Origin: Hofstenia miamia
Lineage: Eukaryota > Xenacoelomorpha > Acoela > Hofsteniidae
Direction: 5' to 3'
NCBI GenBank assembly: GCA_900660155.1
Contig: CABFPE010000041.1
Location: 2,067,544 to 2,131,543, forward strand
DNA: 64,000 nucleotides
A program made the translations under genes and the position numbers. Of the stretch, positions 13,331 through 25,900 are shown piece by piece. The notes below the pieces were generated by a model that worked only from the letters and a program-made list of their open reading frames with translations, was not told where the DNA came from and ran no database searches. Position 1 is the stretch's first letter; each line of letters opens with the position of its first letter.

Positions 13331-15956
13331 CTGATTAGCAGCAAGAATGGCTTTCCTGATTTCCCAATAGCAGCTTTTTTTAGCTTTTTTCCTTTAATTT
13401 TGTGTTTGCTTTTTCATCCTAATTAACTAATTAACTAACTCTGTTTCTGACCACATGAAAAAACACTTTGTTTGTAGGATAAATCAATTTCTATGGAAAT
13501 CGGTTGTGTTAATGAATTGCCTCTTTTGAATTATATTTAGTGTTGCACGATATTTAGCAAAGAAAACTGAACTAACAGGGCATCGAACCAATAAAACAGT
13601 GTCAAAAAAGTAGGCTTACAAATATATGCAAAAAATATTATTCTTTTGCTTTCCTACTATTCTAGACACCAATCATTCCTTAATCAATTTTCGTTTCACT
13701 AACATCTATATTTTTCTAGGTATTATCGATTGTTGAAAGTAATCATGGAAACGCTCTCATTCTTAAGTTTTGTAGTCCATTTTAATATATTGAATTTCAC
13801 ATTAGTAAAAATTTTGAAATACATAAAGTATTTATCCAATGTTGAAATTGAATGCATGGTGTGGTCTTTGTCAATTTTTGAAATTCTTCCATAAAATATT
13901 CAACTTCTAATGTAAGCCTACTTATTTTCTTACACTATTGTATTGGGTCAGCCTTCTGTAATTCTAGTTGTCCTTTTATTTAGATATACTTGTCTCGTAT
14001 ATTATATAGTTGCCATTTCTCATGTTTTTATTACATTTATTTGTAATCGTGTCTTATTTCGAAAAACCACCTGATGACCTATTGCGCATTGTTGCATTTG
14101 TGTGAATATATTTTCAATGTTTTTTGAAAAAGTGTATGCACATGACTGCACTTTACTCTTCAGTTCTTTTTTAATATTTATTATTTAAAAAATTTATTAA
14201 AACTACTGGAATTTCTAGGGGCTTTCTGTGGTCACCATCAAAACCTTTTCCAAAATATACGTTTGAAATGCAATGTATTCACCTCTCAAGTCAGTCACCT
14301 GGAAACCCCCCACTGAAAGATCTAGAAGGTTCACAGCGGTACTTGGCTTCAGTCTTGGTTTTCTGGTTTATGAGGGATATTTTCACTAGCACGGTAAGTC
14401 AATCTATGTATTTATAACCAGTTCACTGTTCATGTTAATATCTTTTTGTACAAAGATTTTCAATAAATAATGATTAAGTAAAATTTAGGTCTTTTTTCAT
14501 GATAACCTTGAATTTTGAAATTTGCTAAGATTGTGAGTTGAATTTATTTTCAAAATATGATTTAAAATTAAATAACATTTTTCTATGTATGTAGATTTTT
14601 AACTGTGATACAGCAGTCGATGTGAGTAAAGTAGAAATTTGTAAACGTCCAAAGTTTGGAAATTATTTGTCGTGTATATTTAGCCAGAACGCGAATGTGG
14701 TTTATCGTTGGTTGGATAAGGCAAGGTATTTACCGTAATCCCTTCGAAAGCACTGCTTGTCTAACCAGCCCATATTTGCTACTGAATTAATGGTTTCCTT
14801 ACTCAGTGCCTCTTATATCTATCACACCTGCTTCCTTAATTGTTTTTTTATTAACTATCGACCAAATTCATTTTCTAACAGCGAAACGCTAATTTTATCA
14901 ATTACCGCGGTCTTTTTTGTGTAGTTCATGTCAACTGACTTTATCATATCAGCCATTGACATTTAGTAAAGTTAGCACGTTTCAGTTGTAGATTCACTTC
15001 TGCACGTTATTGCATATCTACATGTACTAAGATCGTTGCTCATGAGTTAGATTTTGACAAATGTTGTAAACATTTTACAAAAATTAAAATAGTAGTAAAT
15101 TCTAGTACTTCTAATGAAGATTGATTTCCAGATAACTATTTTTTTGGTGAATTGCTCTATGAATTTCGTCGTTACCCACTGCAATGGTTATTCTACTTTA
15201 AATAACCCCTTTTAAATTTACTGCGTGCTTTGATTGATTTTTCCTAATCCATTCAGTGTTCTACCATTTTATCTGGCGTCACATAGTTATTTATTCGAAA
15301 ATCTTTGTTGCGTCGCTTTCGAGATTATTTCCCAGTGAAGCAATCTGAATATTGCCAAAAATAACAGAATAATCTATTTATGGAAAATATGATCCAGGTA
15401 CGAGTAAAATTATTGAAATACAATAATATATTTCAATTTATTGTTTTTTGAACATGTGTTGTCCTAAATCGTATTATCAACTAACAATGGAATACGCCAA
15501 TTCTTAAATTATATCTCGACTTTCTCTACATTTGGCTTTATCGTTTAAATACCTTTTCAATTTTATTCAAATTCTCCGAATAGAATGCAGGGTTTTCCTA
15601 GAAATCCCGTCCACCACAATCTTAATGAGACAAATTTGAAGTATATTAGAGTTCACCGGTTAATCATTTAGTATGTAAATATATTTTAGGGACAATTGTC
15701 GTGAAATATAAAGTTTTTTGTTTGTTCTACAAGGTTTTCGTGAGAGTTCACGAAATGTTTCTTTAAATGTTTGTATTTTGAATCTGCTCGAATGCAGATT
15801 TGCAAATTTTGTAGTCTCACGAATGCAATCTTATTTGCGATTTTAAAGGAAGTTGGACATTCCTATTTGGAAAAATTCCCGTTTGTACAGCTTTTATTGA
15901 TGCTATTTGCTCTATTTGTAATTGTCTTAAGAATCTCATAAGATAATAAATCTTCG

Positions 15957-16005
<49 letters not shown>

Positions 16006-18837
16006 AAAATGTACTAGCGATGTTTTATGGAATTAATATAGCCTTGTCTATGTCATATAAATGATATTTTTCAATTTATAATATCACGAACTAAGGATAT
16101 TTTTACAAAAGTTGCAGTCCCCATAATTCAAAACTAAAATTGTGATAATTAAAAAGTTGTTTGTGAATACTTGGAAAACAATTGTTCCATTGTACTTTTA
16201 AACTTGTCCCAATTTAGTATGACGCTAGAGATATGTGTTGCTTTCTCATGTCGGAAATAGACAAAAAGTTAGGCCCAAGAAAATTTCACCCAATTGGAGT
16301 CATTTCATTCCTATACACATGATTCTTGCCAAAATAATTTTCTTTTTGTTTATATTGTTTATAATTCTATACCATAGTGTGTTCTACTGAAACTGAATAA
16401 AATTTAAAATCAAACAAATTTGGTAATTTAATTTTTCGATAATTTTCCAATTTTGAATGAATGAAATAGCTTTCGTTAGTTTTACGTTATATTGTATTAA
16501 CTACAATATCCTTAAAATATATGCTGGTATGTATTATTAACAATAGTGTATTGGTACATACACTAACAAAATAGAGCTAATCTTTTATTTAACAATTTTA
16601 CATATCAAAAATATGGTTAAATAGGTTCACCGAACTATAGTACCTAGAAATATTTTAGAATGAAATACAGAAATATACAATTAACACTGAAACGAGCAGA
16701 ACTTTTGAACTGAAACTAAACCGAAATTGAAATTAACTGTATTTTAGTTGAGTTGAGCACACTGTTATGGCGTTCATTGTCAATATCTGTACTCATTGAA
16801 TATAAGTGCATCCAACAGTTTGGATCTACTTAGATTATATTATGCCCGCTCCTTGTCCGAGGATTTTTCTTTTTTTTAAAGAGTTTTATGTGCATTTCAA
16901 ATATTGTGGATATTGATGTTCACGCGTTTGATTCTGAAATTTAAAATGAGCGCTGCATAAAATCTAATTTAACATTTATATGAATTCAAGTGTGTAAGTT
17001 GTTGAAGGCTAAATTCTCCTTGGTATAAATTGCAGTTTCCAACCATACAAAGACCTTGATTTCGCCAGAAAGTGGAAAGGCGCCGCCCTCCTGTTCTAAA
17101 AATTCTAAAGCCGCGCCTGGTTGGGCTATGGTGCTTACCACAGATTTACACGTGGAAGTATTCGCAGTGTTATTCTATTAATTGTTAATTGATCATTTTA
17201 GCTGTCGGGTTTCATGAATGACTTTTATTAAATTTAATTTAATTCAAAATTCAATTATACGTGTGCAACCCTATCCTCAATATCATCCCATTGCCTAGCG
17301 TAAATTGGGACGATTACTGTGTGCAGGCGCCTTTTCCAAGACACTGTAGGTGGTAACAGGTGTCAAAGCTCTGAGCTTCTGTAAATAACAAGTAATTAGA
17401 ACTTCAATTTGGTCCCATATTTTCTCTTTCTATTTACTTTATCACAATAGTTCCGCATAACTACAATTAAATTTGCATCTTTACAAAGTTAATATCTTTT
17501 TATATATTTCCACATTTGTGTTCATTGAACTTGTTCAATTTTGCATTAATTTCAAATTAGTGCGTTGTTGCAAGTTCAATACATTATTTCTTAATTTTTT
17601 TATGAATTTCATCATTTTGGGATTAGAGTGAAAAGTTAAAGGAGGAGAACTTTCATCTTCAAGCTCTTTCTATTCTGCTGTGATCATTTAGGAAATGCAC
17701 CCGATTAAAATGTGCATAGGGGTTTCTGAATTTTGTTTAAGGCACTTCATTAAGTCTAGTTCAGATGACTCACTTAGAAAATCTTCTATATGAATTTTTT
17801 TGAAACCAGAAATCATGGAATTTTAGTAATTGGAGTACTTTTACTTTATATTTGAACTAAGAAACATTTGGGCAGCCTGGGGAGTTCCTATTTTGTTGTA
17901 TTTTGAGGCTTAATTTATTCTTAATGTATTCTTGTTCCTTGCTTACTCATTTTTAGCATCAGTGTTGTGATAAATAACGATAGTTTTTCTCAGAGAAATG
18001 AAATACTTTTATATATATGTTTGATTCTTTCTATTGTAATGTTCTTTCTAATATTGTTAATTTGTAATAATTCCCACCTTATTTAAGGAACTCCCAGACT
18101 CACTCTATTTTATCAAGTGCATTGATCAATAATAATTATAAACATTAAAGAAAAAACAAAATTTGCACATTCATCCTCAACATTGCTCTTATTTCGTTTT
18201 TATTTTTGGCCCATTCTCAGGCTCTTGTTCTTATAAAAAGTGTAGTTATGGTTAGTTTAGTAATTGCTTAGTTCTCGAACATCCAATTCATCAGAATTAG
18301 TTATTCCTGGAATGTGTTCATCAAAAATAGCAAATATATGAAGTGATTGCAATAATTTTGAATTTGTTATTGTTAAAAAATGCAAATTTGGTAAAATGTT
18401 GTCTTTTGAAACACTTTCTTGGAAAATATTCACATGAACAATTTCATTAGAAGTTATTTAACACTTAAATTAAGGACCCAAGCATCAAGTTCCTGTTTTG
18501 ATCTTCATAAATTTTGATAGTTCCATATAAGGTCATATTTGAAAAAAATTCTTTTTACATGAAGATATGAAATGAGTGTTTTTTTCTAATGATTCTCATT
18601 GGTATAACTGTAATTCTAATGTACAGAATTAAATGGTAGAACGCATTTTTTGAAAACAATAGTTTTACCGTTAATGAGCGTCGGGGTGGTTCCGCAGCAT
18701 GCTAGTAGTGCGTAAAAGGCCCAAACTACATGTATTTTACAGTTAAACTCTAATTTATTTTTTATTGGCCTTATCCTCGACTAGTCTATTTTTATACTGT
18801 ATTCAATTTTTTTTGTTGAAAATTGTCAAATGTATAG

Positions 18838-18840
<3 letters not shown>
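13331..18840. other. Intergenic, nothing recognised
   Basis: AT-rich gene desert upstream of Lmx1. No coding, RNA gene or transposon termini were recognised apart from a microsatellite. Confidence 0.5.
15959..16002. repeat. TA microsatellite
   Basis: An AT run of about 44 bases with one phase break. Confidence 0.95.

Positions 18841-18871
<31 letters not shown>
18841..18871. repeat. TA microsatellite
   Basis: An AT run of 31 bases next to the 3' end of the open segment at 18886. Confidence 0.95.
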
Positions 18872-18876
<5 letters not shown>

Positions 18877-18885
18877 GGGACTTTT

Positions 18886-19332
18886 TCAAGCTGCACACAA
18901 AATGATAGATGTCAAAATAAAAGAATGAAAACACCGATTTAATATTTTATTTTCAAACCTTCTCAAACTCGAAGAACCCAGAATTGAATACCCGAATAAA
19001 TTTCTAATTCTATGCATTATCCAATTTGTCATGAAGTTTGAGCATATTAAAGGCAAGTGCAGTGGTTTAGATACATTTTCGAAATCATTCAATAAAAAGT
19101 TTACTTTGTATAAATTATTATAAAATTCAATTATGCTGATTATACCTAAAACATCGGTTGCTGTGTAATATCCATTATTCTCATGAAGTGTTTGCAAACT
19201 ATCGTTTAGTGCTGGTATTATTTTTTCGGAATTCGAATTATTCAGAATTTTTTGTTTCAATGTATTTAACTTGGATGCCCGGTTAAGGCAAATTGAGTAA
19301 TCGTAGTTGATTTTATATCGAATTCTAAGCTT
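18886..19332 (-). CDS. Unrecognised 149-codon open segment
   Basis: On the - strand the frame is open from 19332 to the stop at 18886, long for DNA this AT-rich. It has no early ATG, so it may be an internal or last exon. It reads DYSICLNRASKLNTLKQ, NSNSEKIIPALNDSLQTLH, GYYTATDVLGIISIIEFYNN, then a less ordered, hydrophobic end close to a TA microsatellite. The helical first half vaguely recalls adhesion-GPCR GAIN domains, but this is only a guess. Confidence 0.35.
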   Translation of the reverse strand, partial: KLRIRYKINYDYSICLNRASKLNTLKQKILNNSNSEKIIPALNDSLQTLHENNGYYTATDVLGIISIIEFYNNLYKVNFLLNDFENVSKPLHLPLICSNFMTNWIMHRIRNLFGYSILGSSSLRRFENKILNRCFHSFILTSIILCAA

Positions 19333-19339
19333 TTAATTC

Positions 19340-22300
19340 TACACCACAAGGGTAGTCAAAAGCCTTGCTTGAGGCCCGTCTTTAAAACTCGAATGCATCA
19401 AAGCTCAAGATAAAACTTGGCACCACTTTTTTTAAATTTTATATGCATATTTTGTAAATTATTTTCCTATTGTTAGAACGACCTGATGGATCATAAAATC
19501 ATAACAAAAATATATGTTAGAAACTCACTATAATTGAGTAAAGAAATGCACATCTTGTATTTAGAGACATTATATTTGATAGAAACAAAATTGGAATAAA
19601 TTTTGATAGAAACAAAATGTCAATGGCATGGCAAAATGTCAAAAATATCTGAATCCAATATCCCGCATGGCTCATGGCACCAGTTTTTGTATGAAATACG
19701 AGTAATACCAGGATCACTTTCTGTGTTTGTAAAGAAGCAAGCTTCCAGTAAACATCGGTATCTACTTTTGTATGATAGAGGAGGGCTTTTTAGGATATTG
19801 CAAATTTCTTTGCAATTTTGTTTATGCTTCGTAGTAGCAGTAGTCAAGTTCTAGACCTTCAATTTCGTGTTCAATGCTTTTTTCAAGTTTCTTCAATCTC
19901 TTGGGTTTCAACTTTTGACAGCATAGGATTCGCTATAGCTGGATCAGTTAACCTCAGAAGCTATCGCCGAGTATTAGCCGTAAAAAAATTAAAGTATGAA
20001 TAAATGTGCGGAAAATTTTGTATAAGAAGATAAGTATATTTTTTCGATTTTAACAGAAATTTTTATGTAGTACTAGTACAATATAAAAGAACATAATTCG
20101 GCGTTTGCGCTTGCATTCTTATCCGTTCCCGCTTATCCGTCGGTGGTATAACCGCGATTACGGAATACCGCAATAGCCGCAGCTCACTGTAGCTGTAACA
20201 TAAGAATTTCGACCTAATAGGCTTGTGTATCATAATCAATTATCATAAAGAAATTTAATTTAAGGATCTTGATGGACGAAATTTACGAGAGCATTGGATT
20301 TTAGCCGAAAAGTGAAATTTGACTTAAAATGTAATCAGGAAACCAGTGAAGCCTAGCAATTGCCTAAATTGACAATCTTTCCATTTGCAATGTATTGAAC
20401 GAACATGGCTTTATTTAGTCGTTCTAATTGTTGCAGAAACATCTAATTGCGATTACATAGTTACTGCGTGTAAATTTGTTTTAAAACTCAAAAGCAATTC
20501 AATATCCGTGTTAGATTCAAACCGCTATTCAATCTGTGCCACTTGCCTTTGTTATACACTGGATAACTGTCCATTACAGTTTTAATTTCTTTGCGCAGTT
20601 GAGTGCTCTTAAACGACTACCAAGTTTTAATTTGAATATTAAAATTCTCTTGTTTGGTCACTAGATCTCAATCCTTTTCTATTTTACTATTGTAACTTCA
20701 TTTTTCATACTACTTGATCAAAGATGCGCAGTTTTCCTTCCCTGGCTTATTGCATCGTTGGATTCCTATAAAGCAAAATCTTACTTTTTTATTCTTAAAA
20801 TGAAATGTGCATTTCTGCAATTTTTATTTTTTTAAATTGTTAGTCAATTTAATCTTAAACTGCCTATTGTCTATTTAAAGTACAAACCGCTTTTCCGCAT
20901 TTACTAAGAATTTTCTCCAACCCTATTAACAAACTTGAAAATCGGGGCAGGTTTATCGGGGGAACATGCTTTAATGCAACGGCGAAAATGTCTATTGAAG
21001 CGTTTTTCTGTGGCTGAAGTTATTCAAAAGGTCAACAATTTTTTTGAAAATTTCGAATTTTTGAAAAAGATTTAATTTTATAAAGTTTTTAGCCCATGGA
21101 AACAACAAAGAACTTTGAGTATTTCTTGATATGTGCAAGGATATCCCAAACCCATTGAGACGTGTCGTGTGCAAGGTCAGAGGTTGCGGGGCCTCTTTCA
21201 TGCGTTGCTTTCAGATTGACCATTAATAAGCGTTAATAGTTTTTGAGCTATGAGCGTTAAAAAAATATTTATACAATCATGAAATATTTTTAAAAATTCC
21301 TGGACAGTTTAAGGCTAGGCCCGTGTTTGACAACATTGTATCCATTATAACTGAATGTATTATAATTTTTTTTAATTTCATTATTTGAATTTTTTCAGAT
21401 TTGCCATAAGCAGAGATGATAATAGGCCGAACGTATGGGGCCAGGCATTGCCCAGCCCCTTTAATTTAAGGTCAATTTGGTCGATTTTATGATTCTTGTC
21501 AAAAAGTTCTTGAATTCTTCAGGTTAATAGACCGAATTTGGGTATATTTTAGAAACGTGTATTTAAATAGAAATTTTGTTTTTCAACACGTTGTTTATAA
21601 GTCATATTACACTCGGGCTGCATTTGAGTTAATTTATGTGCACTGTTGCATAATAGTAAATAATTTTGAAATGACCTATTTTTTCCAATGCTCGGCTGTG
21701 TTTGCCCATTGTCATCTCTGACCATAAATATCATGAGTTACGCTTATTGCTCTTGATTTTCGTTAATTTAATTTAAAGGTTAAATTTTTTATTGAATCAG
21801 TAAATTCGACTATTTCACTTTTCATTTTAAAACAATGCGGCCCTGATTTCTATCCGGCTGCTTGAATGTTAAGGTTGTCGATCTAAATTGCAAGTGTCAT
21901 TTATTTTGATACTAAGTTTAAACTGATAATATATCATAGTGAAATCAGGTTATGACTTCATTTCACCAAATCCCTTAACTATAAAGATTTCAAATTTGAT
22001 TAATTTAAATGCTTGAAGCTTAGAATGATTTAGAGTTTTGCAACTTTTTCTTGGAAGCGTGTGAACTACAAATTTTGTTTATTTAAAGCTAACGTAGAAT
22101 TTATAGTAAATACTTTTGCATTACTATACTTATCTAATTGTACATTCATAAATTACCTTAGTCTTAATTGGAATGAATGTCTTTTGATTTGACGGCTAGA
22201 TGAATTTCCGTTTTGCTATGTTTGTTTAATGGGTGCTATTTTATTAAAAATGCTTGTGTTTATATTATCGCCTAATTGACAACGGCTAAATCCATCAATC

Positions 22301-22500
22301 TGAATTAAGCGTGTGTTTTGACTAGTTTATTTGCCCAAAAATCATTTTTTAATATCAGCCATCATAAAACAGGGCTTTAATTTCACAGTCACTGATTAAC
22401 TTTGAAGGACCCACTTTTATCCTCACCCAATCGTCTCCCTCTTTTTCACACAAAAATCATATTTCTCGGATCCATATGATAAAAGCATTTCTTGCATTCC
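19340..22500. other. Intergenic upstream of Lmx1
   Basis: Short ORFs only. A 17-bp sequence repeats 27 bp apart (19575 and 19602). A CpG-containing patch at about 20100-20190 carries ACCGCGATTACGG-type sequence resembling hAT-like ends, without a clear partner. Confidence 0.4.
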
Positions 22501-22741
22501 GCCTTCCAGCCAATCAGAAACCAGTAAGTTTTTACAAAATACGCGAATAGTCGCTTGTCGCCAAACATTGTACAAGAACGCCGTTTGCGGAACAGTTCGC
22601 TTTTAAATTCGTTCGGCTAATCTTTTTCAAGTGCACGTTATTTCTTGGTAAGTGCCTGTGAGTTTTCCTTCTATACGGCCTTCACAAGTAGCTTAATTTC
22701 CGGCCTTTGGTTCAGCGTGATTATAACAGCTATTTTTCTAG
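22501..22741 (+). promoter_or_regulatory. Candidate Lmx1 promoter and 5' leader with a 94-bp leader intron
   Basis: This stretch before the ATG is richer in CpG than its surroundings. A CCAAT box lies at 22510-22514. A consensus donor TTG|GTAAGT at 22647/22648 and a pyrimidine-rich acceptor TATTTTTCTAG ending at 22741 would remove 94 bp of leader, leaving 8 bases before the ATG. The transcription start cannot be placed from sequence alone. Confidence 0.4.
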
Positions 22742-22749
22742 ATTCGCAA

Positions 22750-22961
22750 ATGACAATCGGTGCTTTCGATCAATCACCCTGTGATATTAAACCAATTTGT
22801 TGCGAGGGATGCCGTGGTTTAATTGACGACCGCTTCTTTCTTCAGGTGCAGAACGTTTCTTGGCATGAACGTTGTCTCAAGTGTGCCATTTGCCAAGTTG
22901 GTCTCGACAGCACTTGTTTTTTTAAAAATGACATTCCCTACTGCAAAACCGACTATGAAAG
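22750..22961 (+). CDS. Lmx1: Lmx1 coding exon 1 (N-terminus and LIM1)
   Basis: The exon runs from the ATG to an AAAG|GTACAA donor and ends after two bases of the codon for R71. It carries the whole of LIM1. The frame is open for 35 codons upstream but without an ATG, and a good donor/acceptor pair lies there, so the upstream part is read as 5' UTR. Confidence 0.93.
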
Positions 22962-25900
22962 GTACAATTCATTAAACTTTATAAATATTTTACAATTTCC
23001 TTTTATTTTGGTATTAAATTTTTCATAATTTTTAGTTGACATTTTTTGTATTCTAATTCACTTGAAAAATTTTTGTGTGTAATTTTTTAAATTTTTTGAA
23101 ATTTTTAAATATCGTTTTTATTGTGGGCATTTTTTTCTTAAAATAAATTGCATACGGCCATGCGCTTTTTAATATAATTTTGATATATTTCAGTATATTA
23201 TTTATTAAATTAACCTAATTTTTAATTTAGTGTTGTTTGATAAATTTAAGAACATTAACATATATTACCAATCTTCTAATTTGCAGTCTTATCTATTTAA
23301 ATAAATTGATAGCAGTTTTTGAACTAAATAATCATCTATTATAGTTCTTTAGCATGTGGATTTACAAATTACTAGTAAAATTAATTAATCGTAGTAAATT
23401 CTTTTGTATTTTCTGTTTAAAGTGTATTTTATTAAGTTTACGACCCGCATTAAACTTTATTGCTGGTGTAGTAATCTGTGTTCGTAAAACTGGGTTTAAT
23501 GTGGGTTTTAGGTAAGGCGTGTTATCTCTGTGTTAATTCGTTGAGGAATTTATTAATGGCTCGCCTTTAAACATTTACGACCACTTGTTGGTAATAAAGT
23601 GATATTGTCTTCAAACAATCAACCAACTTTTGTAGTAAACGTGTTGTGAAGCATGTTTTCGTGCGTTTGATGATACCTCATGCAGCCCTGTTCAAAACAT
23701 TGCCTCCTGTTGACATTTTACCCATGTAGGTTTCTGGGTCTGCACGTATTTCTTTAATTCTTTCAATATGGCATTGTAATTCAATTGGTTTTACTTATTT
23801 TTTAAATTTATCATTTTTACTCCATCTTTTATTTTGTATTTTTAATTCACTTTTGTTATAAAAATTAAATAAAAAATTTTGAGCTTCGCTCATTTTTACA
23901 AAATCAATATTTTGATCATTAAATTATTCTTAAATTTGTGAAAAAATTATTTTACACTTTTTGAAAGTAATTAATTTGTTGATATGCACAAAATTTGTAA
24001 AATGTGTGCGCATAGCCTTCAGGAAATTGAAAAAATTAAATGATGAACAATCGTAGCTTTACCTTGGTTCCTAAGAAATTACTAGTTTTAAGCAGTTAGC
24101 TTGTGATTTTTTAAAAAGATGTGTGCAAACAACATTTTTTAGGCACATTAAATTTATTTTAAATTACAATTCCTAATGTAGTTCTTATTAATAAAGAAAA
24201 TATCAAATCATTTCTTTTATATATTTATTATTTAGGCTTTTTTCCGGTAAATGTGGATCATGTTTTCAAACCATTCCCGCCAACAAGTTGGTAATGCGTG
24301 CAGGGGACATTGTCTACCACCTCGACTGTTTTAGTTGCACTGTCTGTCATCAACAACTACGAAAAGGCGATGAATTTGTGTTAAAAAATCGTCTTGTTTA
24401 CTGTAAAATCGATTATGAAAAAGACGCGGCATCTCTTATTACCGATTTCAAATCTGGTAATTTTTATGCTCCATCTAAATTTAATTTTATATAATTATAT
24501 GGGATCTATTTCGTTTGCGCATATAGAACTCTTGAAACCTTCTTTTAAGTTTAACGTGTAGGTCAACAAATCACATAATTTTGATTTTTTTAAAAGTTTG
24601 ATGTCTTTCAATGAGTTTTTTTAGTTTTCTATATTATTTCTTATAAAAAAATTGGTTGACTTTTTAAAAAATGGTATGGATTATTTTTAGAAAAAATGAA
24701 AAAATTTTTTGCAGTGTTTTAACCTATTAATTGTTAATAATTTATTCACGCTTACGTTCATTGTGCAAACATAATATGGAATAAACCTATTCAAAATTGC
24801 AACATTAAAAAGTATTTTTTTTGTAAAAAGTAATATTGAAATTTTTCAATATTTTTGGTTTGAAGTTTATTTGTAAGGCTTTACCTCCATTCGCATAATA
24901 ACAATATTATTCAGTTGACCATTAATTTTTTCTAGTTTGTATAGTTGGTGTTTTATTTATAAATGCAATTTGTTATAAGAGGTTTTTTAGAAAATTTGAA
25001 TTCTCCTGTTAACACATACCCTTCAAAAGCCACCCCTAAAAGTGAATGTTCAGATTTTCTAAGCGATGAAGACAAATCCTCTAAAGAAGATGAACTCAAA
25101 GAAAACCACGACTCATATGAGGAAGACGACGAACTTTGTGAAAAAGACGATAGGAGTTCAGGCCATCAGAAACCCTGCAGAAAGGTAGACTTCGTCACAT
25201 TTTTCATATTGTCAAATTTATTAAATTTCCTATTTCCTAAAAATCTGTTCTTACACTTGTGCATATTTACTAATTCTTGATATGTTTTATTTGTACAGAC
25301 GTTGCCATCAAAGTTTTGTAATGCAACAACTGGGTAAACAGCAATTGTGCTAGATTGCTATTGGTAGAAATTCAACCAATATGTTTTGAATATTTTACTT
25401 TGAGTTGAATTCCGTCTTCTGAATTTAATAATGCTTTGGTAATTATCATTTAATGCTTCCTTTGTATTAAAAAATGCTTTAAGTTTCCTAATATTGAAGA
25501 AAGCAATTTTAAGAATCTCACTATTTTCTTTAAAATTAATTCCTTCTTAGAAATTGTGACATTCAACTTTTTTTGGGCTTTTGCATTCTGTTTGGTCATA
25601 ATTTCACGTTATAGCTTACTGTTTTAATGGTCATGGTTAGAACCGCGTCCGCTAAATTTGAACTTTTCACCTGTCGTTTTCCATTCTAATGCCTAAAAAA
25701 CTAATCGAATATAATTTAAAAATGATAAGTATATAATTAATTTTATATAAAATTATATGAGAGTATTGATTTGATTCACAGTAAAGAAGTGCTTACAAAG
25801 GTACGGCTGTGGAAAAATGCAACCGTTAGAGATTTAACCGGGGCTATAAGGCAATTTATTTAAACCCTACCAGGCGTTGAGTTGCAGCATGATGTCAAAT

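Noticed and set aside
7698-17119. CAGGCGCGG at 7698-7706 and its reverse complement at 17111-17119 as the two ends of one transposon
   Set aside because: They are 9.4 kb apart with unrelated sequence between and no target duplication; more likely two separate relics sharing an end motif.
22645-22749. Upstream extension of the Lmx1 frame with a hydrophobic stretch that could look like a signal peptide
   Set aside because: There is no ATG in this stretch, a nuclear factor needs no signal peptide, and a good donor and acceptor bracket it as leader intron.
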